Of a DNA stretch of 9,878 nucleotides, positions 1 through 6,148 are shown in pieces. Numbering within the stretch: the stretch's first letter is position 1; each line of letters opens with the position of its first letter. Below the pieces are notes generated by a model that saw only the letters and a list, made by a program, of their open reading frames with translations, did no database searches and had not been told where the DNA came from. The stretch is from Methylotenera sp. (lineage in GTDB: Bacteria > Pseudomonadota > Gammaproteobacteria > Burkholderiales > Methylophilaceae). The stretch is taken from NCBI GenBank assembly GCA_005791685.1, contig SXVG01000132.1:1-9878 (forward strand). The letters are read 5' to 3'. Position numbers and translations under genes: made by a program.

Positions 1-1
1 C

Positions 2-2041
2 AGTGGTAATTGGAACGGCACCAGCAAAAACATTGCATTAAGCACCCTTGCTACGGGCGCACACGCCCTCAAGGTGCGTTTAGTGGATGTGGCAGGTAAC
101 ACTGGCACCGCCAGCACCGCAGCAACCACCGTCACCATAGATAGCACAGCGCCAACGCTGGCCATCAGCAGTGTTGCCAGTGATAACATTATCAACGCGT
201 TAGAGGATAATAGCGACGTCATCATTTCTGGCACCAGCAGTGGTGCGGAAGATGGCCAAACCGTGACGGTTGGCTTAAATAGCCAGACTTACACTAGCAC
301 AGTTACCTCCAATGCTTGGAGCGTAACCGTATCGGCTGCACATGTGCAGACGCTCACCAGCGGCCAAGCTTACACCGTTACGGCCAATGTGTCTGACACG
401 GCGGGTAACGCCGCGACACAGGCTACGCGTAGCATCACACGCGACACCAGCGTGCCGGGATTCACCAGCAGTAACACAGTTAGTTTTGTTGAAAACGGCA
501 GTGGTACGGCCTACACGCCGACGGTGGAGTGCAGCAGCAGTGTTAGCTACACCTTGGGCGGCACCGATGCGGGGGATTTTACTATTAACAGCAGTACCGG
601 GGCGGTGACTTTTGCTTCTAGCCCCAACTATGAAGCGCCAACTGACGCGGATGCGGACAACGTTTACAACGTCACCGTGATTGCTACTGGGACGGGCGGT
701 GCCACCAGTCAGGCGGTTGCCATTACCGTGACGAATGCGGTGGAGGCGGGCGATGCGGTGATTGATTTGGGGGCTTACGGTAAGCTTATCGCGCCAGTAC
801 AAGTAGGAGGTAATTGGTATTACGTCTTTGATAGAGATAGCAATGGTAGCAGTGGAGTGGGCGCAGACTTGATTGAGCGCTGGCGGTTGGACTTATACGG
901 CTTTAGATACGGCAATGATTTCACCTCGTGGGGGATTGCGCCTAGTGCCACTTACCGTTACGGCACACTCAACGGTGTGCAACTCGCGTTACCCACAAGT
1001 AGCGAATTGGCAGTGGCCAGCGTCAGCGGAAGTTTGTCTGCAGGTTGGGCGGCGGGCCATTATTGGGCAGCGGACTATTCATCCCCCCTTTATTCCTACG
1101 TATCTTCGATCGATGGCTCTGTCATTAATACTTCCAATAATGGACTTACATTGAAAGCTGCCATTTGGATGCTGGATGCCGTGGCACCCTCATTTAGCAG
1201 TGGCAGCACCGCCAGTTTTGCTGAAAATAGCAGTGGCACGGTTTACGATGCAACGGCGGACAGTGACAGCGGCATGACTTACACCCTAGGTGGCACCGAT
1301 GCGGGGGATTTTAGTATTAATAGCAGCACTGGGGTGGTGACCTTTGGCGTTAGCCCCAACTATGAAGCGCCTGCCGACAGCGGCACCAATAACATTTATA
1401 ACATCACCGTCACTGCCACCGACCCATCGGGCAACGCCACCAATCAAGCAGTCACCGTTACGGTAACAGACGTTGTGGAGGCAGGCGATGCGGTGATTGA
1501 CTTGGGTGCGTACGGTAAGCTTATCAACGGCGTGCAGGTAGACGGTAAGTGGTATTACCATTGGGACCGTTCGGGAGATGGCACCAGCGACGACATAGGG
1601 GCTTTAAATGGTGGGGCGGACTACGTCACCCACAATGTGCTGGACGGGATATTCCGCTATGCCAGCGATTTCACCACACTGGACACAAATAATGAGACTG
1701 ACAATACTTACCGCTACGCCACCATCAACGGGGTGCGCTTGGCACTGCCCACGCACGGCGGTACGACCGTGGCAGGCGTTGCTACGGGTCTTGGTGTATA
1801 CAATATAAACAACGCTGCGTATAGCGATTTGCTGGAGATATGGGATGTTTATAATATGGAAGGCATAGTCGGCATCAATGGGTTTAATGACGGTGCCCCG
1901 TCTGGTTGGCGTCTCGGTGAATACTGGTCGGCTACGCCTTCGGCCTTGTCCGGTCGTCATGCTACGGTCGGTTTGGACGGTGGCTATGCCAACGACTCCC
2001 TTGACACTTGGAGTGTTTATGTTGCACTGCAGGTGCTGTGA
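2..2041 (+). CDS. Large Ig-like/cadherin-repeat surface protein, 3' part (5' end outside window)
   Basis: This is the C-terminal 679 residues of a large extracellular protein. The frame is open from base 2, and a GTG at 74 is only an internal valine of a continuing Ig-like repeat, so the true start lies upstream. Domains in order, numbered from base 2: the tail of one bacterial Ig-like repeat (residues 1-50), a complete Ig-like repeat with the VSDTAGN signature (about 51-150), a cadherin-like repeat (about 153-246) with LGGTDAGDF and PNYEAP, and a module of about 140 residues (about 249-389). A second cadherin-like repeat (395-492) and a second such module (493-679) follow. The modules carry YRY-T-NGV-LALPT and G-YW-A motifs, which resemble DUF1566/Lcl C-terminal domains; that assignment is tentative. 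No sorting motif, autotransporter barrel or RTX nonapeptides are visible, so the export route is unknown. Probable role: adhesion or ligand binding at the cell surface. Confidence 0.82.
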   Translation, partial: SGNWNGTSKNIALSTLATGAHALKVRLVDVAGNTGTASTAATTVTIDSTAPTLAISSVASDNIINALEDNSDVIISGTSSGAEDGQTVTVGLNSQTYTSTVTSNAWSVTVSAAHVQTLTSGQAYTVTANVSDTAGNAATQATRSITRDTSVPGFTSSNTVSFVENGSGTAYTPTVECSSSVSYTLGGTDAGDFTINSSTGAVTFASSPNYEAPTDADADNVYNVTVIATGTGGATSQAVAITVTNAVEAGDAVIDLGAYGKLIAPVQVGGNWYYVFDRDSNGSSGVGADLIERWRLDLYGFRYGNDFTSWGIAPSATYRYGTLNGVQLALPTSSELAVASVSGSLSAGWAAGHYWAADYSSPLYSYVSSIDGSVINTSNNGLTLKAAIWMLDAVAPSFSSGSTASFAENSSGTVYDATADSDSGMTYTLGGTDAGDFSINSSTGVVTFGVSPNYEAPADSGTNNIYNITVTATDPSGNATNQAVTVTVTDVVEAGDAVIDLGAYGKLINGVQVDGKWYYHWDRSGDGTSDDIGALNGGADYVTHNVLDGIFRYASDFTTLDTNNETDNTYRYATINGVRLALPTHGGTTVAGVATGLGVYNINNAAYSDLLEIWDVYNMEGIVGINGFNDGAPSGWRLGEYWSATPSALSGRHATVGLDGGYANDSLDTWSVYVALQVL
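458..1165 (+). repeat. Copy 1 of a duplicated cadherin-like + DUF1566-like module
   Basis: First copy of an internal duplication in the surface-protein gene. The best conserved parts at DNA level are around 541-640 (encoding YTLGGTDAGDF to PNYEAP) and 739-790 (encoding VEAGDAVIDLGAYGKLI). The downstream half is much more diverged and shorter than in copy 2. Confidence 0.75.
1184..2038 (+). repeat. Copy 2 of the duplicated cadherin-like + DUF1566-like module
   Basis: Second copy of the module. The regions 1276-1373 and 1475-1527 match 547-640 and 739-790 of copy 1 with mostly synonymous changes, which indicates an older tandem duplication. This copy has a longer C-terminal half, with extra sequence around LNGGADYVTH and YNMEGIVGINGFNDG, and it ends the protein. 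Confidence 0.75.
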
Positions 2042-2162
2042 TGTGTGGTATCGACGGAATCAAACGTGTTGGAGGATGGCGTAAATAATTTTGTATAAAC
2101 GACATTTTCTAGAAAGCTAAAATAGATAAAATTGGGCGGCTTAATTGCTTCATTACGGAATA

Positions 2163-2202
2163 TAGCTACCCACCCGTACTGGGCATCCGGGTGGGTTAGC
2201 TA
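2163..2202. terminator. Strong inverted repeat between the converging adhesin and recombinase genes
   Basis: The arms TAGCTACCCACCCG (2163-2176) and CGGGTGGGTTAGCTA (2188-2202) pair over 14 bp with one bulged T and an 11-base loop. It lies in the 214-bp gap between two converging genes, 121 bp past the adhesin stop and 53 bp past the end of the minus-strand recombinase gene. That position fits a bidirectional terminator, but there is no clean T-run on either side. The outer arm contains the TAGCTA core found upstream of the element genes, so it may be a recombination or regulatory site instead. Nothing else was seen in 2042-2255. Confidence 0.45.
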
Positions 2203-2255
2203 AATCCATTGGGCCTGTTTTTAGTAACTGGCTCCGTATAGACGGGCACCTGACG

Positions 2256-4220
2256 TTATGTGGCCATGCCGTCCCCCATCGACCCCACCACGTAATTTTC
2301 GTAGCGCTCAAAGGATTGGTCTTTCTTGAGGTGGGCATAATGCTCTATCACCGTCTCGATGCGGTCGTTAAGGAGTTCGGCGACGGTTAAAAAATCATTG
2401 GGGTTTCTTTTTAACCAATCCGTGGCAACCAAATGCCGAAAGGCATGCCCCCCAAAGCCTGGGGATTCTGGAATGAGCCTTTTTGTGAGGACTCGGATGC
2501 GCACGTCCAGTGATTCTAATTTACCCTTCGTAGACACCTTACTTGAAACGAATAGGGCGTGGCTATGCTTTGAACCTAACAGCACGTCCCGGTATTCTTC
2601 TAGGTAATCCTCCAAGCGATTGACCAACCAACCCGCCACTTTTACGTTATACGGCTTGCGTGTTTTAATGTCGATTGAGTCAAACCTTAAACGCCAGCTC
2701 TTATCACCGTCCTTATACAGATGGCCCGTGTTGTCCGGCAGCCAGGTCATTACCTTTAAGTTAATCACCCGCAGTGGGTTTGCAATCAAGAACGCCAGCA
2801 ACAGTGCGTCCCGTTTAAGGCAAGCTTGTGCCACCCCCGGTGGCATGCCATAGGCTTCCGTGTCCAATTGCTTGATGCTGCGGAAGATAGGCTCCATGGC
2901 ATAAGGGAGTGCCAGCAACGCAGCAATCGGCTCTTCGGGTAAGCGGCTTTTGTCCTTTGCTTGTTTCTTCCACATTTTTGCGACATCCGTTGTGTGCGCA
3001 CACATGCCTTGCCAACTCCCGTCCGAAGGCTGGCAATGCGCACTGATTTTATGCATAAACGCAGGCTGCTGCCCCAGGTACCCGGTCTCAGGGTGCAAGA
3101 GTCCCATGACATCCACGCAGATGTTTTTGTGTTTTGAATGGATGATTCCATCAGACCGGTTCTTTAGGAATTCCAAATACGCATTAAGGGCTTCGGGATG
3201 AGCAAACCAAGCAATGGATTGCACCTCATGCAACGCTAAGCCGTACCCGTCTTGGTGGGTGGGTAAGCGCAAAAACCCGAGGAATTTGAGTATTAATTTC
3301 CACATCATGTCCGCGGTGGGCGAGGCCAACTTACCTATGCTGGCCTCAGGGGACAGCACGGAACATTTTTCAACAGGCTTCAGTCGCCAGACTGCATTGG
3401 CTGATCTTTTTAGGCTTACAATCACTGACGTTTTGTAACGGAACAACGCTTTCCACTCGTTCAACAGCGCGTCTGAGATTTCATGCGACTTAAGTGCGTA
3501 GGGTTTTTTCTGCGAGGCCGCCAACCTTTTTCTGAACTCAATGGTCGTGGCTGCGTTAGGGTTGCCTTGGGGGTCACTCGCACGAATGAGGTTGGTCAGA
3601 TCGCCCCGTTCTAATGCCAGCACCGTTTCAGCACGGTGAATCGCCGCAACCGTTCGTTGATTCGGTTGGGTGCCGCTTAACCATTTGGAAAGAACCGATT
3701 TTGAGATACCGGTGTTGTTAATGAATTCGGCTTTACTCATGCCACTGGCCACCAACGCATCCCGGATGGCGACATTGAAGCTTTTATTGGCATGGGGCGT
3801 GCCACGTTCTTTACTTTCAACCAACTCGGCCACTGCCTTCCATTTGTTCAAGTGCGACCTCCTGTCGGCTTTTGTCCTTTCAGATACGTTAAGCAGGGCT
3901 AAATACGCATTGACGGAAGCCAGGTAGCCTGACTTCATCTCACGCCCAACACGGGCGTTTTCGTCTTTGCCTAGGGCCATTAAAAACCCAGTCAAGGTGG
4001 TTAAGTGGTTTCGGAATTGTTGCAGTCCCGATGCGGTATCGTTTGCGCAGAGTTGCTCACGCAAGGCATCGGCTAATGTTTTGTAAATAATGTTCAATCT
4101 AAGCTCCCAAATGGGGCCCAGGGACGTTTCTTTTAAGTCTAATTGCATCCCGTTAATGGATACGGTGATGTCATAACGGGGTTTTTGTAACGCATTGTAT
4201 CTAAACTGATTGCCTATCAT
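2256..4220 (-). CDS. Large tyrosine-recombinase-family protein with internal XRE-type HTH
   Basis: A 654-residue protein, about twice the size of a normal phage integrase. The C-terminal 180 residues look like a tyrosine recombinase catalytic domain: Arg I in NPLR (R484), a possible Lys at 519 or 522, the HxxR box in HAFRH (H592, R595), and a candidate nucleophile Tyr628 in EHYAHL, spaced as in the family. The usual LLGH is LLND (N618, D619), so the second His is replaced by Asp. Residues about 149-205 form a helix-turn-helix of XRE type (MSKAEFINNTGISKSVLSKWLSG region), which suggests DNA binding and perhaps autoregulation. Residues 1-140 and 215-460 are not recognised. The start ATG at 4220 has AGGAG (4227-4231) seven bases upstream. 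It is divergent from the 149-residue gene. Likely role: strand exchange for a mobile element, or a regulator derived from such an enzyme. Confidence 0.78.
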   Translation of the reverse strand: MIGNQFRYNALQKPRYDITVSINGMQLDLKETSLGPIWELRLNIIYKTLADALREQLCANDTASGLQQFRNHLTTLTGFLMALGKDENARVGREMKSGYLASVNAYLALLNVSERTKADRRSHLNKWKAVAELVESKERGTPHANKSFNVAIRDALVASGMSKAEFINNTGISKSVLSKWLSGTQPNQRTVAAIHRAETVLALERGDLTNLIRASDPQGNPNAATTIEFRKRLAASQKKPYALKSHEISDALLNEWKALFRYKTSVIVSLKRSANAVWRLKPVEKCSVLSPEASIGKLASPTADMMWKLILKFLGFLRLPTHQDGYGLALHEVQSIAWFAHPEALNAYLEFLKNRSDGIIHSKHKNICVDVMGLLHPETGYLGQQPAFMHKISAHCQPSDGSWQGMCAHTTDVAKMWKKQAKDKSRLPEEPIAALLALPYAMEPIFRSIKQLDTEAYGMPPGVAQACLKRDALLLAFLIANPLRVINLKVMTWLPDNTGHLYKDGDKSWRLRFDSIDIKTRKPYNVKVAGWLVNRLEDYLEEYRDVLLGSKHSHALFVSSKVSTKGKLESLDVRIRVLTKRLIPESPGFGGHAFRHLVATDWLKRNPNDFLTVAELLNDRIETVIEHYAHLKKDQSFERYENYVVGSMGDGMAT

Positions 4221-4231
4221 CTCGTGCTCCT

Positions 4232-4245
4232 AGGTTTGGAAACCT
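4232..4245. promoter_or_regulatory. Palindrome AGGTTT-GG-AAACCT next to the recombinase ribosome binding site
   Basis: Perfect 6-bp arms with a 2-bp centre, directly upstream of the AGGAG of the large recombinase gene. This is a plausible operator for an HTH protein, possibly the one the gene itself encodes, or a small leader hairpin. The role is inferred only from symmetry and position. Confidence 0.35.
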
Positions 4246-4281
4246 TATGAAGCACGGCACGTTATTCCCCAAGCCATTAAA

Positions 4282-4299
4282 AATCCGGTTAATCCGGTA
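4282..4299. repeat. Tandem 9-bp repeat AATCCGGT(T/A) in the divergent promoter region
   Basis: Two head-to-tail copies, AATCCGGTT and AATCCGGTA, lie between the start of the large recombinase gene and its TAGCTATAC box. CCGG is itself symmetric, so the block also reads as an imperfect palindrome. Possible regulator-binding iterons. Confidence 0.4.
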
Positions 4300-4304
4300 T
4301 GACT

Positions 4305-4325
4305 GGTATAGCTACCGCGTGGAAT
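4305..4325 (-). promoter_or_regulatory. Shared 21-bp box upstream of the large recombinase gene
   Basis: On the + strand it reads GGTATAGCTACCG, then CG, then TGGAAT. The same block lies upstream of the integrase at 5995-6015 with 18 of 21 positions identical. On the coding (minus) strand it contains TAGCTATACC, in which TATACC could be a -10 element. There is no good -35 at 17 bp, so an activator or a recombinase-binding role is equally possible. It lies 84 bp before the start codon. Confidence 0.5.
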
Positions 4326-4363
4326 GTAAATGGGCTCGTGGTTATGGAAGTTGGCTAAATTTA

Positions 4364-4374
4364 GTAGCTATACA
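4364..4374 (+). promoter_or_regulatory. TAGCTATAC box, probable -10 region of the 149-residue gene
   Basis: GTAGCTATACA, in the sense orientation of the downstream gene, is the mirror image of the box at 4305-4325. The two thus face outward from the divergent intergenic region. TATACA (4369-4374) would serve as -10, and no convincing -35 is visible. The start codon follows 36 bp after it. Confidence 0.45.
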
Positions 4375-4397
4375 GTTAAGGCCAATCAGGCCTTAAC
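4375..4397 (+). promoter_or_regulatory. Perfect 9-bp inverted repeat in the leader of the 149-residue gene
   Basis: The arms GTTAAGGCC and GGCCTTAAC enclose the loop AATCA. The repeat sits immediately after the putative -10 and just before the AGGAGA ribosome binding site (4400-4405). It could be a repressor operator overlapping the transcription start, or a leader RNA hairpin controlling translation. It has no T-run, so it is not an intrinsic terminator. Confidence 0.5.
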
Positions 4398-4410
4398 TTA
4401 GGAGACAACG

Positions 4411-4860
4411 ATGAGCAAGATAGAGGTATTACAAGAGCAATACACGCAATTAGGCAGGGAGATTTCACAACTGCAAGCCCTACCGTTTAACGGTAATTTT
4501 TGGGTGATTCAGTTGGATGGAAGCGTCGTGCACGCTGACGCGTTTGACTCAGAGACGTTATGCAAAATACACGAACTAGGCAATGCCTACGGCACAAAAG
4601 AACTCGCCTTGAAGGCCGTTGAATTGCAGTTGATTGTGGCCAAGGCCAATAGTTTTAAAGGGTCTAAGCCAGGCAACAAGGGTACGGAATGCTGCCGCAT
4701 CGAATGGTCAAAGGAAAATAACGACCACATTTCCACAACAGTGATGGATGCATTTGATGCGTACTTTCCGGTGTATTTTGATACGGTAGAGGATGCCAAT
4801 GCGTTTGTGAGTGGGGTAGGATACGACCGAGTGCGAAAGGCGTTGGCGACAGATAATTAG
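4411..4860 (+). CDS. Hypothetical protein, 149 residues
   Basis: I do not recognise this family. The gene is well supported: AGGAGA is six bases before the ATG, a promoter-like box and a leader hairpin lie upstream, and an intrinsic terminator lies just after the stop. The protein is soluble, with no signal peptide or membrane segment. Its first 22 residues (QEQYTQLGREISQLQ) look like a short amphipathic helix or coiled coil. The rest is mixed alpha/beta, with NFWVIQLDGSVV near residue 28, a CC pair near residue 94, and a C-terminal FDTVEDANAFVSG motif. It stands alone on the + strand between two minus-strand recombinase genes and diverges from the larger one. An accessory role for the element, such as directionality or regulation, is possible but is only inferred from position. 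Confidence 0.68.
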   Translation: MSKIEVLQEQYTQLGREISQLQALPFNGNFWVIQLDGSVVHADAFDSETLCKIHELGNAYGTKELALKAVELQLIVAKANSFKGSKPGNKGTECCRIEWSKENNDHISTTVMDAFDAYFPVYFDTVEDANAFVSGVGYDRVRKALATDN

Positions 4861-4874
4861 GCCGTTAAGCGTTC

Positions 4875-4906
4875 ATGGGGCGATTCTAACGAGTCGCCCC
4901 ATTTTT
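4875..4906 (+). terminator. Intrinsic terminator of the 149-residue gene
   Basis: The arms ATGGGGCGA (4875-4883) and TCGCCCCAT (4894-4902) pair perfectly over 9 bp with a 10-base loop, followed by a TTTTT run (4902-4906). It lies 15 bp past the stop codon. It also separates this transcript from the convergent integrase gene, which ends at 4927. Confidence 0.85.
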
Positions 4907-4926
4907 ATGGATGGCTAAGGGCCGGG

Positions 4927-5967
4927 TTAGCCCAACTTCAATGCGGTTTCTTCCGCATGCGGATGGTAATAGCGACGGAGAATCTGAATGCTTTTATGCC
5001 CAGTTACCGAGGCTAGCTCCAGTATGTTTGGCAATTTTTCGGCAAGCCTGCTGGTCGCCTCATGCCGTAGATCATGAAACCTAAAATCAACCAAGAAAGT
5101 AGGGGATGGGTCTATCTTATTTTCCAGGCAATCGTCTAGGTAAGCTTTTTTTGCGCGCTTCATCACACGGTTCCAAGGGTGTTGAAACGAGTCCATGTTG
5201 CTGTATTGATGGAATACGCGACCATCAATGGATTTAGGCCATGCCGCTAGTGCAGCAATGGCTCTTGATGACAACGGCACTTTACGAGAGGAGCCATTTT
5301 TTGTCTTTGGCAATAGAACGGTTCGGCGGACTAAATCTACGTTCATCCACTGTAATTTTAGAATTTCACTTCTGCGCATGGCCGTTTCTAAGGCTAATTT
5401 TGTGATGGTAGGCATCGCTTCGGCTTTTGATGCTTCACATGCTTTCATAATATAAACCTCTTCCTCGGGCATAAGTCGTCGACTGCGACTATCGTCGACT
5501 TTAGGTTTGCTGACGTCCTTAATAAAATTCTGAATTGGCAGCTCCCATTCTTTTCTGGCGATATTGAGTAGATGGGAGATGAGCGCTAGGTCTTTTTGAA
5601 TGGTTGATGCACAGACTGTTCGTGCGCGCTCGTCACGGTAGGCACAAAAATCTTTGGTGGAGAGGCTAGCAAGCGATCTAAGCGCCAATGGATGTTTAAG
5701 TAGCACGTTGATGCGGTTGATTTCATTCACGTTGCCACGTTTCTTTGGTGTGACTTCTTGGCTGTATTTGATGAGCGCTTGGCCAAAGGTCATTTTTTCT
5801 AAGGCGGCGCGAGGAATGAATACACCACGGACCATCTCTGACTCAATTACGGATGCCCAGTCAGTGGCTTCTCGTTCGGTTTCAAAAGTTTTGATTTGCG
5901 TAGGGTAGCCCTTACGACGAATGACGGCTTGATATTGGTAAGGTCCACGTTTGATAATTGATGCCAT
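4927..5967 (-). CDS. int: Phage-type tyrosine integrase
   Basis: A 346-residue site-specific recombinase that would insert and excise the element at the neighbouring attachment site. Residues 1-50 form the N-terminal arm-binding region (KRGPYQYQAVIRRKG, TFETEREATDWA). Residues about 58-150 are the core-binding helical domain, and 165-346 the catalytic domain. The full active site is present: R198 (AMRRSEI), K223 (TKNGSSRKVPL), H298 and R301 (HDLRH), H324 (TGH) and nucleophile Y333 (RRYYHP). The length is normal for the family and there are no breaks. The start ATG at 5967 has AGGAG (5976-5980) eight bases upstream. The gene points away from the tRNA-Asn fragment at 6103-6148, the usual tRNA-int arrangement of genomic islands. 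The shared 21-bp box lies 27 bp upstream. Confidence 0.95.
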   Translation of the reverse strand: MASIIKRGPYQYQAVIRRKGYPTQIKTFETEREATDWASVIESEMVRGVFIPRAALEKMTFGQALIKYSQEVTPKKRGNVNEINRINVLLKHPLALRSLASLSTKDFCAYRDERARTVCASTIQKDLALISHLLNIARKEWELPIQNFIKDVSKPKVDDSRSRRLMPEEEVYIMKACEASKAEAMPTITKLALETAMRRSEILKLQWMNVDLVRRTVLLPKTKNGSSRKVPLSSRAIAALAAWPKSIDGRVFHQYSNMDSFQHPWNRVMKRAKKAYLDDCLENKIDPSPTFLVDFRFHDLRHEATSRLAEKLPNILELASVTGHKSIQILRRYYHPHAEETALKLG

Positions 5968-5994
5968 GTCTTAATCTCCTAAAAGGTTGAGACA

Positions 5995-6015
5995 GGTATA
6001 GCTATCGTTTGGAAT
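5995..6015 (-). promoter_or_regulatory. Shared 21-bp box upstream of the integrase gene
   Basis: On the + strand it reads GGTATAGCTATCG, then TT, then TGGAAT, matching 4305-4325 at 18 of 21 positions. It lies 27 bp before the integrase start with TAGCTATACC in the gene's sense, which is compatible with a -10 element. Conservation beyond the -10 hexamer, including the TGGAAT end, suggests that a protein binds the whole block. Confidence 0.5.
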
Positions 6016-6042
6016 TATTAGGGCGACTGTAGCAAAATTGCA

Positions 6043-6063
6043 GCATTTAACCCTTTTAAATGC
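6043..6063. repeat. Hairpin in the attachment region, GCATTTAA arms
   Basis: Perfect 8-bp inverted repeat GCATTTAA / TTAAATGC with the loop CCCTT, between the integrase gene and the tRNA fragment. It partly overlaps one copy of a direct repeat GCAAAAT (6032-6038 and 6062-6068). Candidate integrase or accessory-factor binding structure. Confidence 0.45.
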
Positions 6064-6065
6064 AA

Positions 6066-6094
6066 AATGGCTTACGAAAAAATCGCAAGCCATT
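6066..6094 (-). terminator. Hairpin just beyond the tRNA-Asn 3' end
   Basis: AATGGCTT and AAGCCATT (6066-6073 and 6087-6094) pair perfectly over 8 bp. The stem extends by CG/CG across one A-C mismatch, and the loop is A-rich (T-rich on the minus strand). It lies 8 bp past the CCA end in the direction of tRNA transcription, with TTTT following on the minus strand, so it may be the original tRNA terminator carried with the attachment site. An integrase arm site is the alternative. Confidence 0.4.
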
Positions 6095-6102
6095 GATTTA
6101 TT

Positions 6103-6148
6103 TGGCTCCTCGACCTGGGCTCGAACCAGGGACACACGGATTAACAGT
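6103..6148 (-). other. 3' part of a tRNA-Asn(GTT) gene: probable attachment-site remnant
   Basis: Read on the minus strand, these 46 bases run from the last base of the 5' anticodon stem through the loop CTGTTAA (anticodon GTT) and the 3' stem. They continue through a perfect T arm (CCTGG-TTCGAGC-CCAGG), the acceptor 3' strand TCGAGGA, discriminator G and encoded CCA. The match to tRNA-Asn stops sharply at 6148. Beyond it there is no D arm or 5' acceptor strand, so this is not a functional tRNA. Tyrosine integrases commonly use exactly this anticodon-to-3'-end segment as att core, and an intact integrase lies next to it. The oddity is that the 5' half should sit at the int-proximal junction and does not. 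Confidence 0.85.

Noticed and set aside
275..802. Minus-strand open frames within the adhesin and other genes
   Set aside because: They are opposite-strand shadows of well-supported genes, with low-complexity Arg/His-rich translations and no ribosome binding sites.
746..2038. Target of a diversity-generating retroelement in the C-terminal modules
   Set aside because: No reverse transcriptase gene or template repeat is in the window, and the differences between copies are not limited to adenine positions.
2229..2235. TGGCTCC as the left copy of the attachment site
   Set aside because: It matches the start of the tRNA fragment for only 7 bp and then diverges, which is within chance for this window.
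4305..4325. dif-like XerCD site
   Set aside because: The box does not resemble the 11-6-11 dif consensus, and it occurs upstream of genes in gene orientation, so a promoter or operator explanation is better.
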